A DNA stretch of 64,000 nucleotides from an uncultured Tropicimonas sp. (GCA_947497945.1 CANMIP010000023.1:41752-105751); one strand, 5' to 3'. Numbered from the stretch's first letter, positions 11,261 to 20,973 are shown. Notes: generated by a model from the sequence alone, not told the origin. Numbers and translations: made by a program.

Positions 11261-12181
11261 TTGGTGGACTCGACCCAGCAAAGGCCGTTGCTGATGCAGA
11301 AGCGCCCCACCAGGAACCTTATTGGTCAGGGCAGTGGCGAAAACCTCAGCGATCAGCCCTATGACAAGCGCCGACTCTCCTACGCCAATACCTTCGAGAA
11401 TCCGTTCCAGGTCGGCACGATCCACCTGATGGAGGCGCTGACGGGCAAGTTGCGCCTCTTGCGACTGATCCGGAAATTCGAGGCCATGGGCGTGCCCGAG
11501 GGACAGGGGTTCTGGGCCCAGGCGCTGGACGTGATGGGGATCGCGTTGAAGACACCGCAGGCCCAGATCGACAATATCCCCGAAACCGGGCCGCTCGTCA
11601 TCGTTGCAAACCACCCGCACGGGCTGATCGACGGCATGGTCCTGGCCGAGCTGATCGGGCGACGCCGGACGGATTACAAGATCCTGACGCGCTCGCTGCT
11701 GACCGGTGTCGGTGAAATCGACCGGTTCATGCTGCCGGTGCCCTTCCCGCATGAGACGGATGCGCTGCAGCAGAATCTCGACATGCGCCGCAAGTCGATG
11801 GAGCATCTCAAGGATGGCGGCTGTATCGTTCTGTTCCCCTCCGGTGTCGTCGCGTCTTCGGACACGATGTTCGGACCGGTTGTCGAGCGCGAATGGAACC
11901 CCTTTACCGCCAAGATGATCCAGCGCAGCCAGGCAAGGGTGCTGCCGATCTTCTTCACCGGTCGCAACTCGCGCTGGTACCAGATGTCGAACCGGATCTC
12001 GGCCACCCTTCGGCAAGGACTGCTGCTATACGAGGTCGTGCACGCCCTGAACAGGCCGCAGGCGCCCATTGTCGGAACGCCCATCGAGCGCAACGAGATC
12101 GACGAGTGGAGTTCCAACCCGCGCGGCTTCGTCGCAATGCTGCGCGAACGGACCCTGGCGCTTCGCGGCCTGAAGGCCTGA
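11261..12181 (+). CDS. Lysophospholipid acyltransferase family protein
   Basis: Probable glycerophospholipid acyltransferase (PlsC/LPLAT superfamily) of about 306 residues. The catalytic motif reads VANHPHGLIDGM (about 112-123), a variant of the NHxxxxD motif, and a second block, LFPSGVVASSD, stands where the EGTR-type motif is expected. The substrate is unknown. The start is uncertain: TTG at 11261 and GTG at 11264 both follow a GGGGG site, and an ATG at 11294 is also possible. The location 25 bp after ptsH suggests read-through from the PTS operon. Confidence 0.8.
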   Translation: MVDSTQQRPLLMQKRPTRNLIGQGSGENLSDQPYDKRRLSYANTFENPFQVGTIHLMEALTGKLRLLRLIRKFEAMGVPEGQGFWAQALDVMGIALKTPQAQIDNIPETGPLVIVANHPHGLIDGMVLAELIGRRRTDYKILTRSLLTGVGEIDRFMLPVPFPHETDALQQNLDMRRKSMEHLKDGGCIVLFPSGVVASSDTMFGPVVEREWNPFTAKMIQRSQARVLPIFFTGRNSRWYQMSNRISATLRQGLLLYEVVHALNRPQAPIVGTPIERNEIDEWSSNPRGFVAMLRERTLALRGLKA

Positions 12182-12214
12182 TCGCCGCTTTCTCCCCACC
12201 ACATCCGTGCAGTC

Positions 12215-12245
12215 CCCCGACCGGCCAGGCCCGCCGGGGTCTTTT
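12215..12245 (+). terminator. Imperfect GC hairpin with T-tract
   Basis: A GC-rich imperfect stem with outer arms CCCC/GGGG (12215-12218 with 12236-12239), followed by TCTTTT. It lies between the convergent acyltransferase and dehydrogenase genes. Confidence 0.5.
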
Positions 12246-12253
12246 CGTCGAAC

Positions 12254-13129
12254 CTAGCGAGTCGGGACCGGCGTTTCACCGCGATAATCGTAGAAACCGC
12301 GGCCGGATTTGCGTCCCAGCCAACCGGCCTCGACATATTTGGTGAGCAGCGGGCAAGGACGGTATTTCGTGTCCGCCAGCCCGTCATAGAGCACGTTCAT
12401 GATCGCCAGGCAGGTATCGAGCCCGATGAAATCGGCCAGTTCCAGCGGGCCCATCGGATGGGCCGCGCCCAGCTTGAGCGCCGTGTCGATGGACCGTACA
12501 TTTCCGACGCCTTCGTAGAGCGTATAGACAGCCTCGTTGATCATCGGCAGCAGGATCCGGTTGACGATGAAGGCCGGGAAGTCCTCGGCGCTCGCCGCCG
12601 TCTTGCCAAGCGTGCTGACCAAGGCCAGCAATTGTTGGTAGGTTGCGTCGTCCGTGGCGATCCCGCGGATCAGCTCGACCAGCTTCATGACCGGCACGGG
12701 GTTCATGAAGTGAAGCCCCATGAAGCGCTCGGGCCGATCTGTACGGCTGGCCAGCCGGGTGATCGAGATTGAGGATGTGTTCGATGTCAGGATCGTTTCC
12801 GGCTTCAGGTGCGGCAGAAGGTCCTCGAAAATCGCGACCTTGATTGTCTCGCGCTCCGAGGCCGCCTCGATGATGAGGTCCGACGGGCCGATATCCGAAA
12901 GCGTCAGCGTCGTGCTGATCCGGGCGAGCGCATCGTCGCGGGCCTCTGCCGATATCTTCTCCCGAGACACTTGCCGGTCCAGGTTCTTGCGGATCACCCC
13001 GATGCCCCGGTCGAGCGCTTCCTGGCTGATATCGTTGAGTTTTACTTCATAACCGGAGAGCGCGAAAACATGGGCAATCCCGTTTCCCATCTGGCCCGCG
13101 CCGACGATGCCGACTGTTTTGATGTCCAT
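12254..13129 (-). CDS. 3-hydroxyacyl-CoA (3-hydroxybutyryl-CoA) dehydrogenase
   Basis: A stand-alone NAD(P)-dependent 3-hydroxyacyl-CoA dehydrogenase of 291 residues, the size of the HbdA/PaaH type and lacking the hydratase half of FadB. The N-terminal Rossmann motif is GIVGAGQMGNGIA; the catalytic region is MGLHFMNPVPVMKLVE, and FIVNRILLPMINEAV opens the C-terminal helical domain. The ATG at 13129 has a GGTGGGA site; upstream codons in the same frame are not conserved. Likely role: the 3-hydroxybutyryl-CoA step of butanoate/PHB or ethylmalonyl-CoA metabolism. No partner genes adjoin it. Confidence 0.92.
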   Translation of the reverse strand: MDIKTVGIVGAGQMGNGIAHVFALSGYEVKLNDISQEALDRGIGVIRKNLDRQVSREKISAEARDDALARISTTLTLSDIGPSDLIIEAASERETIKVAIFEDLLPHLKPETILTSNTSSISITRLASRTDRPERFMGLHFMNPVPVMKLVELIRGIATDDATYQQLLALVSTLGKTAASAEDFPAFIVNRILLPMINEAVYTLYEGVGNVRSIDTALKLGAAHPMGPLELADFIGLDTCLAIMNVLYDGLADTKYRPCPLLTKYVEAGWLGRKSGRGFYDYRGETPVPTR

Positions 13130-13308
13130 TTTGTCCCACCTTCTCGTGGATGCTGCATTTGCACGGAGTCTATGCTGCAACCGCAAAGCGTTCCAGCCAA
13201 CACCGCTTGTGAGGATTGCTATAAATCGTCTCAACCTTTCGGTTTAGGAAAATCGCAATAAGCATCGGCCAATCTCGGTTTCGGGTGAATGAGAACTGAG
13301 GTGGTGGG

Positions 13309-14139
13309 ATGGCTTTCGAGCATCCGGGCGATGGAGCCCTGGACTATCTGCCGTGCAGATACGGCGAATCGAAATTACTTTTCAGAGGACCAAAAAAGCG
13401 GCTTGATGAGCCATATATTGCCTTTTTCGGCTCAACGGAGACCTATGGGCGCTTCATCGAGACGCCCTTCCCCGATCTGGTCGGCGATACACTTGGGTTG
13501 AACAGCGTCAATCTCGGCTGTGTGAATGCGGGAATCGATGTCTACAACAACGACCGGACCCTGCTCGAAATCGCGGCAGGGGCGAAGGTCACCGTCCTGC
13601 AGGTCATGGGCGCGCATAACCTGAGCAACCGGTTCTACTCGGTGCATCCGCGCCGCAACGATCGTTTCGTCGGTCCCTCCGCCTTGATGCAAACGGTCTA
13701 TCGAGAGGTGGATTTCACCGATTTCGCCTTCACGCGGCACCTGATGACCAGTCTTCGGGCGCAATGCCGGCAGCGGTTCGAAATGGTGACGAATGAGCTC
13801 AAGGCCGCCTGGACGGCCCGGATGCGCAGCCTGCTGGAGAAGATCAAGGGGCCCAAGGTCCTGCTCTGGCTGGCGGATCACAGGCCCGAGGAGGCCCGGA
13901 TCGACCAGGCCGACTATGCACAGGACCCGCTCTATATCAGCCGTTCCATGCTGGACGATCTGCGCAGCAGCATCGATGGCTATGTCGAAGTGGTCTACGA
14001 TCCGGCGATCCGCGCGACCCAGACCGAAGGCATGGTCTTCTCCGAACTGGAAGCGCCGGCGGCAATGGAAACGCCCGGGATGAGCGTCCATCGATCCGCG
14101 AACGCTGCGCTGTCAGAAGAACTGGTAAAATACCTCTGA
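13309..14139 (+). CDS. DUF6473 family protein
   Basis: A 276-residue protein recognised from the Rhodobacteraceae DUF6473 family by its blocks DYLPCRYGESKLLFRGP, FFGSTETYGRF, NLGCVNAGIDV and VMGAHNLSNRFYSVHPRRNDRF. The second block resembles an SGNH-hydrolase opening (Gly-Ser followed later by Gly-x-x-Asn-Ala), but a catalytic role is inference. No signal peptide or membrane segment is evident. The ATG at 13309 has a GAGGTGGTGGG site. It is a single gene with its own terminator. Its function is unknown. Confidence 0.8.
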   Translation: MAFEHPGDGALDYLPCRYGESKLLFRGPKKRLDEPYIAFFGSTETYGRFIETPFPDLVGDTLGLNSVNLGCVNAGIDVYNNDRTLLEIAAGAKVTVLQVMGAHNLSNRFYSVHPRRNDRFVGPSALMQTVYREVDFTDFAFTRHLMTSLRAQCRQRFEMVTNELKAAWTARMRSLLEKIKGPKVLLWLADHRPEEARIDQADYAQDPLYISRSMLDDLRSSIDGYVEVVYDPAIRATQTEGMVFSELEAPAAMETPGMSVHRSANAALSEELVKYL

Positions 14140-14203
14140 GCCGACGGGGATTGTGCCCTCCCGGCGGAAGACGCATGGGCCGGCTGGCGGCTCTGTATAA
14201 GAT

Positions 14204-14237
14204 GGCCTGTCGCAGGATCGCGGCAGGCCTTTCCTTT
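14204..14237 (+). terminator. Intrinsic terminator after the DUF6473 gene
   Basis: A 10-bp stem with one G-U pair (14204-14213 with 14220-14229) and a 6-nt loop, followed by TTTCCTTT. The rest of the gap to 14500 holds the upstream region of the MocR gene; nothing else was recognised in it. Confidence 0.75.
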
Positions 14238-14500
14238 GCTCGAAAGTGGCCTTCCGGTCTTCGGATGCGCGGCCAGGACGTCTTCGCCACAATCAGAAAT
14301 GGCCCGTGCGCAGGCCCATGCCGCCCCTTCCGTGCAGTGAAGGACCATCTTGGAGCAGGCGTCCGTGTTGCCCGCTGCGCCGCGCATATGTCGACAGGCT
14401 TTCCAGCGCGTTGCGCCCGTCGCCCCGGGCGTTCGTGCTGGTGGCCCTTGGCGCCGACACCGGCTAGTCTCGCCACAACCGACAGAGCTTGGAAACGAAT

Positions 14501-15964
14501 ATGGCGATCCCGGCCGCAGCCTTCCTCCTTGCCCCAGAGAGCGAGCGCTCGCTGCAAAAGCAGATCCAGCAATGCGTTGCCGAAGCGGTTCTGGCCGGCC
14601 GGTTCCGGCCCGGCGAGAAGATGCCGTCGACCCGGCGCCTTGCCGAACATCTCGGCATCGCCCGCATCACGGTCACCATCGCCTATACCGAACTCGTCGC
14701 CAACGAATACCTCGTATCCCGCGGTCGCTCGGGCTTCTTCATCTCCGAAAACGCCCCCCGCCCGCCGGATTTCGCAACACCCGCCCCGGCCCAGACCGGC
14801 CAGATCGACTGGTCGCGCGCCCTCGGACAGCGCTTCTCCGGCTATGCGCCGCTCACCCGTCCGCCCGATTGGCGCAGCTATCGCTACCCGTTCATTTATG
14901 GACAGGCCGATCCGCGCCTCTTCGACCACCAGAACTGGCGCCTCTGTGCCCTGCAGGCACTCGGCCAGAAGGATTTCGAAGCCCTCACCTCGGATTACTA
15001 CGAGCGCGACGACCCGCAGCTCGTCGAATACATTCTGCGCCACATCCTTCCCCGCCGCGGCATCGCCGCGAAGCCCTCCGAGATCCTGCTTACCATGGGC
15101 GCGCAGAACGCCCTCTGGACCACCGCGCAGATCCTGCTCACCCAGCGCCGCACCGCTGCGCATGAAAACCCCTGCTATCCCGGCCTGCGCGAGATCCTCA
15201 ACCAGACCCGATGCAACACCGTCGCCATCGATGTCGATGCCGAGGGGCTGCCGCCCGATGCCCTGCCGGACGGGGTCGATGTGGTCTTCACAACGCCCAG
15301 CCACCACTGCCCGACCAATATCACCCTGCCGCTGGAGCGCCGCAGGCGGCTTCTGGAACGGGCCACGGCCGAGGGCTTCCTGATCGTCGAAGACGATTAC
15401 GAATTCGAGATCGCTTTCGGCCGGTCCCCCTCTCCGGCGCTCAAGTCGCTCGATCGCAGCGGGTCGGTCATCTACACGGGCTCCTTCTCCAAGTCCCTGT
15501 TTCCGGGTCTGCGGCTTGGCTATCTCGTCGCTCCGGAACCATTCATCACCGAGGCCCGCGCCCTGCGGGCACTCGTCCTGCGTCACCCGCCCGGCCATAT
15601 CCAGCGCACGGTCGCCTATTTCCTCTCGCTGGGCCATTACGACGCCCAGATCGCCCGCATGGGCCGGGCCTTCGCCAAAAGGCGCGCGATCATGGAACAG
15701 GCGCTGCGGGAGAATGACCTGCCCCCTGCCGGCGGAGAGACATTTGGTGGCTCGTCCTACTGGATGAAGGCGCCGGAGGGGGTCGACACGCAGCGACTCG
15801 CCCAAGGCCTGCGCGAGCAAGGCGTCCTGATCGAGCCGGGCGGCGCCTTCTTCGGGTCGACCGAAGATCATCGCCATTTCCGCCTTGCCTATTCTTCCAT
15901 CGCCTCGGAGCGCATCCCCAACGGAATCCGGCTGCTTTCGCAGGCAATTCGCGCCGAAAGCTGA
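14501..15964 (+). CDS. MocR-family PLP-dependent regulator (TauR-like)
   Basis: A GntR helix-turn-helix (about 15-85, with RPGEKMPSTRRLAEHLGI) fused to a fold-type I aminotransferase domain (about 120-480). The PLP lysine is in YTGSFSKSLFPGLRLGY. The length, 487 residues, is typical of MocR proteins. In Rhodobacter, TauR of this family activates taurine dissimilation, and xsc lies 1.8 kb downstream on the same strand, so a TauR role is plausible but unproven: a glycosyltransferase gene intervenes and no taurine aminotransferase or transporter is present. The ATG at 14501 is 6 nt after GGAA; an in-frame TTG at 14489 is the alternative. Confidence 0.85.
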   Translation: MAIPAAAFLLAPESERSLQKQIQQCVAEAVLAGRFRPGEKMPSTRRLAEHLGIARITVTIAYTELVANEYLVSRGRSGFFISENAPRPPDFATPAPAQTGQIDWSRALGQRFSGYAPLTRPPDWRSYRYPFIYGQADPRLFDHQNWRLCALQALGQKDFEALTSDYYERDDPQLVEYILRHILPRRGIAAKPSEILLTMGAQNALWTTAQILLTQRRTAAHENPCYPGLREILNQTRCNTVAIDVDAEGLPPDALPDGVDVVFTTPSHHCPTNITLPLERRRRLLERATAEGFLIVEDDYEFEIAFGRSPSPALKSLDRSGSVIYTGSFSKSLFPGLRLGYLVAPEPFITEARALRALVLRHPPGHIQRTVAYFLSLGHYDAQIARMGRAFAKRRAIMEQALRENDLPPAGGETFGGSSYWMKAPEGVDTQRLAQGLREQGVLIEPGGAFFGSTEDHRHFRLAYSSIASERIPNGIRLLSQAIRAES

Positions 15965-16090
15965 CCGCTGAACGCGCAGGCTGGCGATGCCTTGCCGAAC
16001 GACTCATGCCACGATTGACGGCACGGAGCGTCGTGATACTCGCCTTGTCCAAAAGAGGTCGCAGGTCCGGATAACGGGCAGGGTCGAGAC

Positions 16091-17590
16091 ATGAGCATAA
16101 CGCATCAGGATGGCAATTGGGCAGAACACGGCGCAACGGCGCGGTGCTGGAGTCCCTGGGCGGTTACCGCCTTGGTGATCGTGCTGGTCTGGGCCGCGCA
16201 GATTCATCTCCTGCCCGTCGGTGGCTACCATTTCTATGACGAGTTCCACACGCTCGACCGCTCGTCGGCCTTCGCGACTCATGATGACTGGCTCGTGGTC
16301 CATTCCATGCAGGAAGAGAGCTTTCGCAAGCCGCCGCTGCAATACTGGATCACCGCCGGGCTACTCGAGACCGGGCTGAACGAGCTGGTCGCGCTGCGCC
16401 TTCCCTCGCTGATCTTCTCGCTGGGATGCCTCCTGGCGGTGGCGCTGCTGGCCGTCGCCGTCCTGCCCTGGAACGCCTGGGCCGCGCCCGGCGCCGTCCT
16501 GCTCTTCGCCAGTTCCGGCATGTATTGGGAGCACGCGCTCTCGGCCATGCTCGACAGCGGCGCGGTCTTCTTCTCAACCCTGGCGCTGGCCGCCACCCTG
16601 CTCGCGCTCGAACGCCCCCGCTGGTGGTATGTCGCGGCCGCCGCCATCGTCCTCGGCGCGCTGCAAAAGGCCCCGATCGGACTGGTCATGGCCGGGCTGT
16701 TCCTCGCCTTCCTGCCGCTGGACCGCCGTCCGGACCGGCTGCGCTTGCGCGACCTGAGCGCCAACCGGCATTTCCGCATCGCCCTCTGGATCGCCCTTGT
16801 CGGCACGCTGGCCTGGCCGCTTTTCCAGAGCCTCGCCTATAGCGGCGCGGCGGTCGAAGAGTTCATCGGCAAGCAGATGCTCCAGCGTTTCACCCCGACC
16901 GACAAGGCCGCCGAGATCCGTTCGGCGCAAGACCTGTACAGGCTGCTGATCGGCGGCGAGCCGCTGTTGCGCCTGGCCGGCATCGCCGCGCTGATCTGGC
17001 TGCCCTGGCGGCTCGACCGGCCCGAATTGCGCCCCCTGCCCGCCCTACTGGGTCTCTACGCGCTGGCGCTGCTCCTGGCGGGCGGCCATGTCACGCCGCG
17101 CTACAGCCTGATCTTCCTGCCAATCCTCGTGGTGGCGCTTTCCACTGTCCTCGTCACGCTGGCGCGGCGCGGCTGGCCCGGCATGGTCGCCGCCGCGGCG
17201 ATCGCCGTGACCGCTGGCGGGCCGGTCAAGACAGCTGCCGATCTCGACCTTTCCCTCAGCGCGAACAACCATCAACAGACCGAGGCCCTGTCCCGCCTCG
17301 GCGGCCAGCTTGACCCCGAAGAAGCGTTGGTGCTGTGCCTGTTCGACGGGCCGGACCGGATCATTCCGGCACTCGCCTCGCATCTCGCCGCCAATGGCCG
17401 TCCGTTCCACCGGATCACCGGCGGGGCGCGGTCGATCCGGGAGCATCTCGCCGCCGCCGCCAGCACCGGCCCGATGCGCGGGCTGTGCAGTGCCTCGGAC
17501 CTGGACCGGATCTCGCCCTATCTGGACGGGCTCGAAATCGTGGAAAGCCTGCCGGACTACCTGATCTGGACCGCTAAGAGCCTTCACTGA
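16091..17590 (+). CDS. Family 39 (ArnT/PMT-like) glycosyltransferase
   Basis: An integral membrane glycosyltransferase of 499 residues with about ten hydrophobic segments and a soluble C-terminal tail (about 380-499). The acidic motif FYDEFHTLDRS in the first periplasmic loop and FRKPPLQYW match the DE and KPPL motifs of ArnT/PMT enzymes, which transfer sugars from polyprenyl phosphate donors onto lipids or proteins. Acceptor and donor are unknown. It lies between the TauR-like regulator and xsc with gaps of about 130 bp on both sides and has no obvious link to sulfonate metabolism. Confidence 0.8.
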   Translation: MSITHQDGNWAEHGATARCWSPWAVTALVIVLVWAAQIHLLPVGGYHFYDEFHTLDRSSAFATHDDWLVVHSMQEESFRKPPLQYWITAGLLETGLNELVALRLPSLIFSLGCLLAVALLAVAVLPWNAWAAPGAVLLFASSGMYWEHALSAMLDSGAVFFSTLALAATLLALERPRWWYVAAAAIVLGALQKAPIGLVMAGLFLAFLPLDRRPDRLRLRDLSANRHFRIALWIALVGTLAWPLFQSLAYSGAAVEEFIGKQMLQRFTPTDKAAEIRSAQDLYRLLIGGEPLLRLAGIAALIWLPWRLDRPELRPLPALLGLYALALLLAGGHVTPRYSLIFLPILVVALSTVLVTLARRGWPGMVAAAAIAVTAGGPVKTAADLDLSLSANNHQQTEALSRLGGQLDPEEALVLCLFDGPDRIIPALASHLAANGRPFHRITGGARSIREHLAAAASTGPMRGLCSASDLDRISPYLDGLEIVESLPDYLIWTAKSLH

Positions 17591-17720
17591 CACGGCGTTT
17601 TGGCGCCACTCTGGATCTATCGTCGCGAGCCATCTGGCCCTATCGCCCCCGCGCGCTTCGTCGTTACAAGTTCGGGTGAAACGCCCCGTTCCCGGGGCCA
17701 TTGCCTGCAGGAGTTCCCCG

Positions 17721-19496
17721 ATGAAGATGACGACCGAGGAGGCTTTCGTCAAAACCCTCCAGATGCATGGGATCGAACATGCTTTCGGGATTATCGGCTC
17801 GGCTTTCATGCCGATTTCCGACCTCTTCCCCAAGGCCGGCATTTCCTTCTGGGACTGCGCTCATGAGGGCTCCGGCGGGATGATGGCAGATGGCTACACC
17901 CGCGCTTGCGGCAAGATGTCGATGATGATTGCCCAGAACGGCCCCGGCATCACCAATTTCGTCACCGCGGTGAAAACCGCCTACTGGAATCACACCCCGC
18001 TGCTGCTGGTTACGCCGCAGGCGGCCAACAAGACGCTGGGTCAGGGCGGTTTCCAGGAAGTCGAACAGATGGCGCTGTTCAAGGACATGGTGGCCTACCA
18101 GGAAGAGGTGCGCGACCCGTCCCGGATGGCCGAGGTCCTGAACCGCGTGATCCTCAACGCCAAGCGTGCCTCGGCGCCGGCCCAGATCAACGTACCGCGC
18201 GATTTCTTCACGCAACAGATCGACATCACCCTGCCCCCGATCGTCGAGTTCGAGCGCCCCTCGGGTGGCGAAGACGCGATCGCGGAAGCGGCCGCGCTGC
18301 TGTCCGAGGCGAAATTCCCGGTCATCCTCAATGGCGCAGGGGTCGTGCTTGGCGGCGCCATCCCGGCCTCGATCGAGCTGGCTGAACGGCTCACGGCGCC
18401 GGTCTGCTGCGGCTACCAGCACAATGACGCCTTCCCCGGCTCGCACCCGCTCTTCGCCGGCCCGCTTGGCTATAACGGCAACAAGGCCGGCATGGAGCTG
18501 ATCGCGAAAGCCGATGTCGTGCTCGCGCTCGGCACCCGCCTCAACCCCTTCTCGACCCTGCCGGGCTACGGCATGGACTATTGGCCGACCGGCGCGAAGA
18601 TCATCCAGGTCGACATCAATCCCGACCGGATTGGCCTGACCAAGCCGGTGACGGTCGGCATTGTCGGGGATTCGAAAAAGGTCGCGGAATCGCTGCTCGC
18701 AAAGCTCTCGGGCACGGCCGGAGACGAAGGCCGCGAGGATCGCAAGAACCTGATCGCAACGACCAAGTCGACCTGGGCACAGCAGCTCTCCTCGATGGAT
18801 CACGAGGACGACGACCCCGGCACGAGCTGGAACGAGCGCGCCCGCGCTGCCAAACCCGAGTGGATGAGCCCGCGCATGGCCTGGCGGGCGATCCAGGCAG
18901 CGTTGCCCAAGGAAGCGATCATCTCCTCCGATATCGGCAATAACTGCGCCATCGGCAATGCCTACCCGACCTTCGAAGAGGGCCGGAAATACCTCGCGCC
19001 GGGGCTGTTCGGCCCCTGCGGCTACGGGCTTCCGTCGATTGTCGGCGCCAAGATCGCCTGCCCGGACACGCCGGTTGTCGGTTTCTCCGGCGACGGCGCC
19101 TTCGGCATCGCCGTGACGGAGCTGACCGCCATCGGCCGCGAGGAATGGCCCGCGATCACGCAAATCGTCTTCCGCAACTATCAGTGGGGCGCGGAGAAGC
19201 GGAACTCGACGCTGTGGTATGACGACAATTTTGTCGGCACCGAGCTGAATGACGGGGTTTCCTATGCCGGCATCGCCAAGGCTTGCGGGCTCCAGGGCGT
19301 GCAGGCGCGGACGATGGAAGAGTTGACCGATGCCCTGGCACAGGCGCTGAAGGACCAGGCCGAGGGCAAGAGCACATTGATCGAGGCAATGATCAACCAG
19401 GAGCTCGGCGAGCCTTTCCGGCGCGATGCCATGAAGAAACCGGTGGAAGTCGCCGGGATCGATCCGGCAGACATGCAGCCGCAAAAGGGGGCGTGA
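17721..19496 (+). CDS. xsc: Sulfoacetaldehyde acetyltransferase
   Basis: A thiamine-diphosphate enzyme that converts sulfoacetaldehyde and phosphate to sulfite and acetyl phosphate, the desulfonation step of taurine and isethionate breakdown. The 591 residues match Xsc. The N-terminal Pyr domain has the activating Glu in CAHEGSGGMMADGYTR; the C-terminal domain has the ThDP/Mg motif GDGAFGIAVTELTA followed by FRNYQWGAEKRN, which is characteristic of Xsc. The ATG at 17721 follows GCAGGAG. In many bacteria pta lies next to it to use acetyl phosphate; here it does not. A YeiH-type exporter gene follows. Confidence 0.96.
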   Translation: MKMTTEEAFVKTLQMHGIEHAFGIIGSAFMPISDLFPKAGISFWDCAHEGSGGMMADGYTRACGKMSMMIAQNGPGITNFVTAVKTAYWNHTPLLLVTPQAANKTLGQGGFQEVEQMALFKDMVAYQEEVRDPSRMAEVLNRVILNAKRASAPAQINVPRDFFTQQIDITLPPIVEFERPSGGEDAIAEAAALLSEAKFPVILNGAGVVLGGAIPASIELAERLTAPVCCGYQHNDAFPGSHPLFAGPLGYNGNKAGMELIAKADVVLALGTRLNPFSTLPGYGMDYWPTGAKIIQVDINPDRIGLTKPVTVGIVGDSKKVAESLLAKLSGTAGDEGREDRKNLIATTKSTWAQQLSSMDHEDDDPGTSWNERARAAKPEWMSPRMAWRAIQAALPKEAIISSDIGNNCAIGNAYPTFEEGRKYLAPGLFGPCGYGLPSIVGAKIACPDTPVVGFSGDGAFGIAVTELTAIGREEWPAITQIVFRNYQWGAEKRNSTLWYDDNFVGTELNDGVSYAGIAKACGLQGVQARTMEELTDALAQALKDQAEGKSTLIEAMINQELGEPFRRDAMKKPVEVAGIDPADMQPQKGA

Positions 19497-19950
19497 GGGA
19501 CGCTGGAAGCAATGCGAATGGCAGCAATTCTGACGCGGCTGCCATTCGCGGCACGCGCGGCCAAGCGGGACGGGAGCTGTGCCAGCGCCCGCCCGTGGAA
19601 TGGTGCTGCAATACCTGGGGCCTGCGCAGCATCCCGGTTAAAACCGCATAAGATCAGTGGATTGCGCGCGGGCGACATGGCCCCAACCCACCGGGACGAG
19701 CAGGGTTTTGCAGCGCGGCCTTCAGCCTTGCCGCCCTGCCCGCCAGCACAGCGCGCCGAAGCCCAATACCGCCTCCCCGCGTCAAGGCTCCGGTCAGGCG
19801 TGCCAGCATCTTCCAGGACAGCCAGCAGCTCCAATACGGGGCGAAGGCCGCAGAACGGCCACGAATGTCTCGAACGCTATCGCGTTTCCGTCCCCTTGCC
19901 AGATCAAGCTATCCGCCGGCCGTTGCCGCCCACGCAGCAGAGAAGACCCG
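19497..19950. other. Gap after xsc with a perfect hairpin
   Basis: A 454-bp stretch without a recognisable gene. It begins with a perfect 12-bp inverted repeat (19514-19525 with 19538-19549, 12-nt loop) 18 bp beyond the xsc stop, probably a terminator or 3' stabilising hairpin without a U-tract. Beyond about 19550 I see only GC-rich sequence. Open frames here are not protein-like. Confidence 0.55.
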
Positions 19951-20973
19951 ATGCAAGACACCGCGACCTCCCGCCTTGACCACCTCCAGGATCAGGCCCG
20001 CCATCTCGCTCCGGGCATTACTGTATCCGCGCTTGTCGCCATAACCGCGCAGTTCCTCGCCGAGCACTATGCCACCCCGGCCATGCTGCTCGCGCTGCTT
20101 CTCGGCATCGCCGTGAACTTCCTCGGCGAAGAAGGCGTCAACGCTCCCGGCATCGCCTTCTCCGCCAAATCGCTCCTCCGCCTCGGCGTGGCGCTCCTCG
20201 GTGTGCGGATCTCCGTCGACCTCATGGCCGATCTCGGCCCGCAACTCATCGGCCTCGTCATCGCAGGCGTCGTCTGCACCATCCTCTTCGGTCTGGCCGC
20301 CGGCCGTCTCTTCGGCCATAAATGGCGCTTTTCGTTGCTCACGGCCGGTTCCGTCGCCATCTGCGGCGCCTCGGCCGCAATGGCCATCTCCGCCATCCTG
20401 CCCAAGGACGAACGCTCCGAGGAACGCCTCATCTTCACCGTGCTCGGCGTCACCGTCCTGTCCACCATCGCCATGATCCTCTACCCGATCCTGGTGAACA
20501 CGCTCGGGCTCGACGAACGGCAAGGCGGCGTCTTCCTCGGCGGAACGATTCACGACGTTGCACAGGTCGTCGGCGCCGGTTTCTCCATCTCGGAAACCAC
20601 CGGCGACACGGCCACGCTGGTGAAACTCATCCGCGTCTCCATGCTCGCCCCGGTGGTCCTGACCGCCTCGCTCCTCATCCGCGCCTTTGCCGCCACCCCG
20701 ACCGATGGAAAACGCCCGCCGCTGCTGCCCGGCTTCGTCCTCGGTTTCCTGGCGCTGGCGACCATCAACTCCTTCCACCTCATCCCGGAGACGGTCGCCA
20801 GCTTCCTGTCCCAGTGCTCGCGCTGGCTGCTGCTCACCGCTATCGCCGCAGTCGGCATGAAAACCCATCTCAAGGAGGTGCTTGGTGTCGGCCCCGCCGC
20901 CATCGCCCAGATCGTTGCGGAAACCGTCTTCATTGGCGCTTTCATCCTCGTCGGAATCACCCTGATCGGCTGA
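19951..20973 (+). CDS. YeiH/UPF0324-family membrane exporter (putative sulfate/sulfite exporter)
   Basis: A polytopic inner-membrane protein of 340 residues with about ten transmembrane segments. Family blocks seen are LLRLGVALLGVRIS, SVAICGASAAMAIS, FLGGTIHDVAQVVGAGF and AVGMKTHLKEVL, all typical of the YeiH family (annotated as putative sulfate exporters). Members of this family are linked to xsc in sulfonate degraders (TauZ) and are proposed to expel sulfite or sulfate. The ATG at 19951 follows GCAGAGAAGA; the open frame begins much earlier but the upstream part is not conserved. Confidence 0.85.
   Translation: MQDTATSRLDHLQDQARHLAPGITVSALVAITAQFLAEHYATPAMLLALLLGIAVNFLGEEGVNAPGIAFSAKSLLRLGVALLGVRISVDLMADLGPQLIGLVIAGVVCTILFGLAAGRLFGHKWRFSLLTAGSVAICGASAAMAISAILPKDERSEERLIFTVLGVTVLSTIAMILYPILVNTLGLDERQGGVFLGGTIHDVAQVVGAGFSISETTGDTATLVKLIRVSMLAPVVLTASLLIRAFAATPTDGKRPPLLPGFVLGFLALATINSFHLIPETVASFLSQCSRWLLLTAIAAVGMKTHLKEVLGVGPAAIAQIVAETVFIGAFILVGITLIG

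Noticed and set aside
13937..15877. A 646-codon open frame antisense to the MocR gene
   Set aside because: It is a shadow frame of GC-rich coding sequence; the translation has low-complexity Arg/Gly/Ala composition and no family motif, while the plus strand encodes a clear MocR protein.
17664..19484. A 606-codon open frame antisense to xsc
   Set aside because: It mirrors xsc codon structure and has no recognisable domain; xsc is unambiguous on the other strand.
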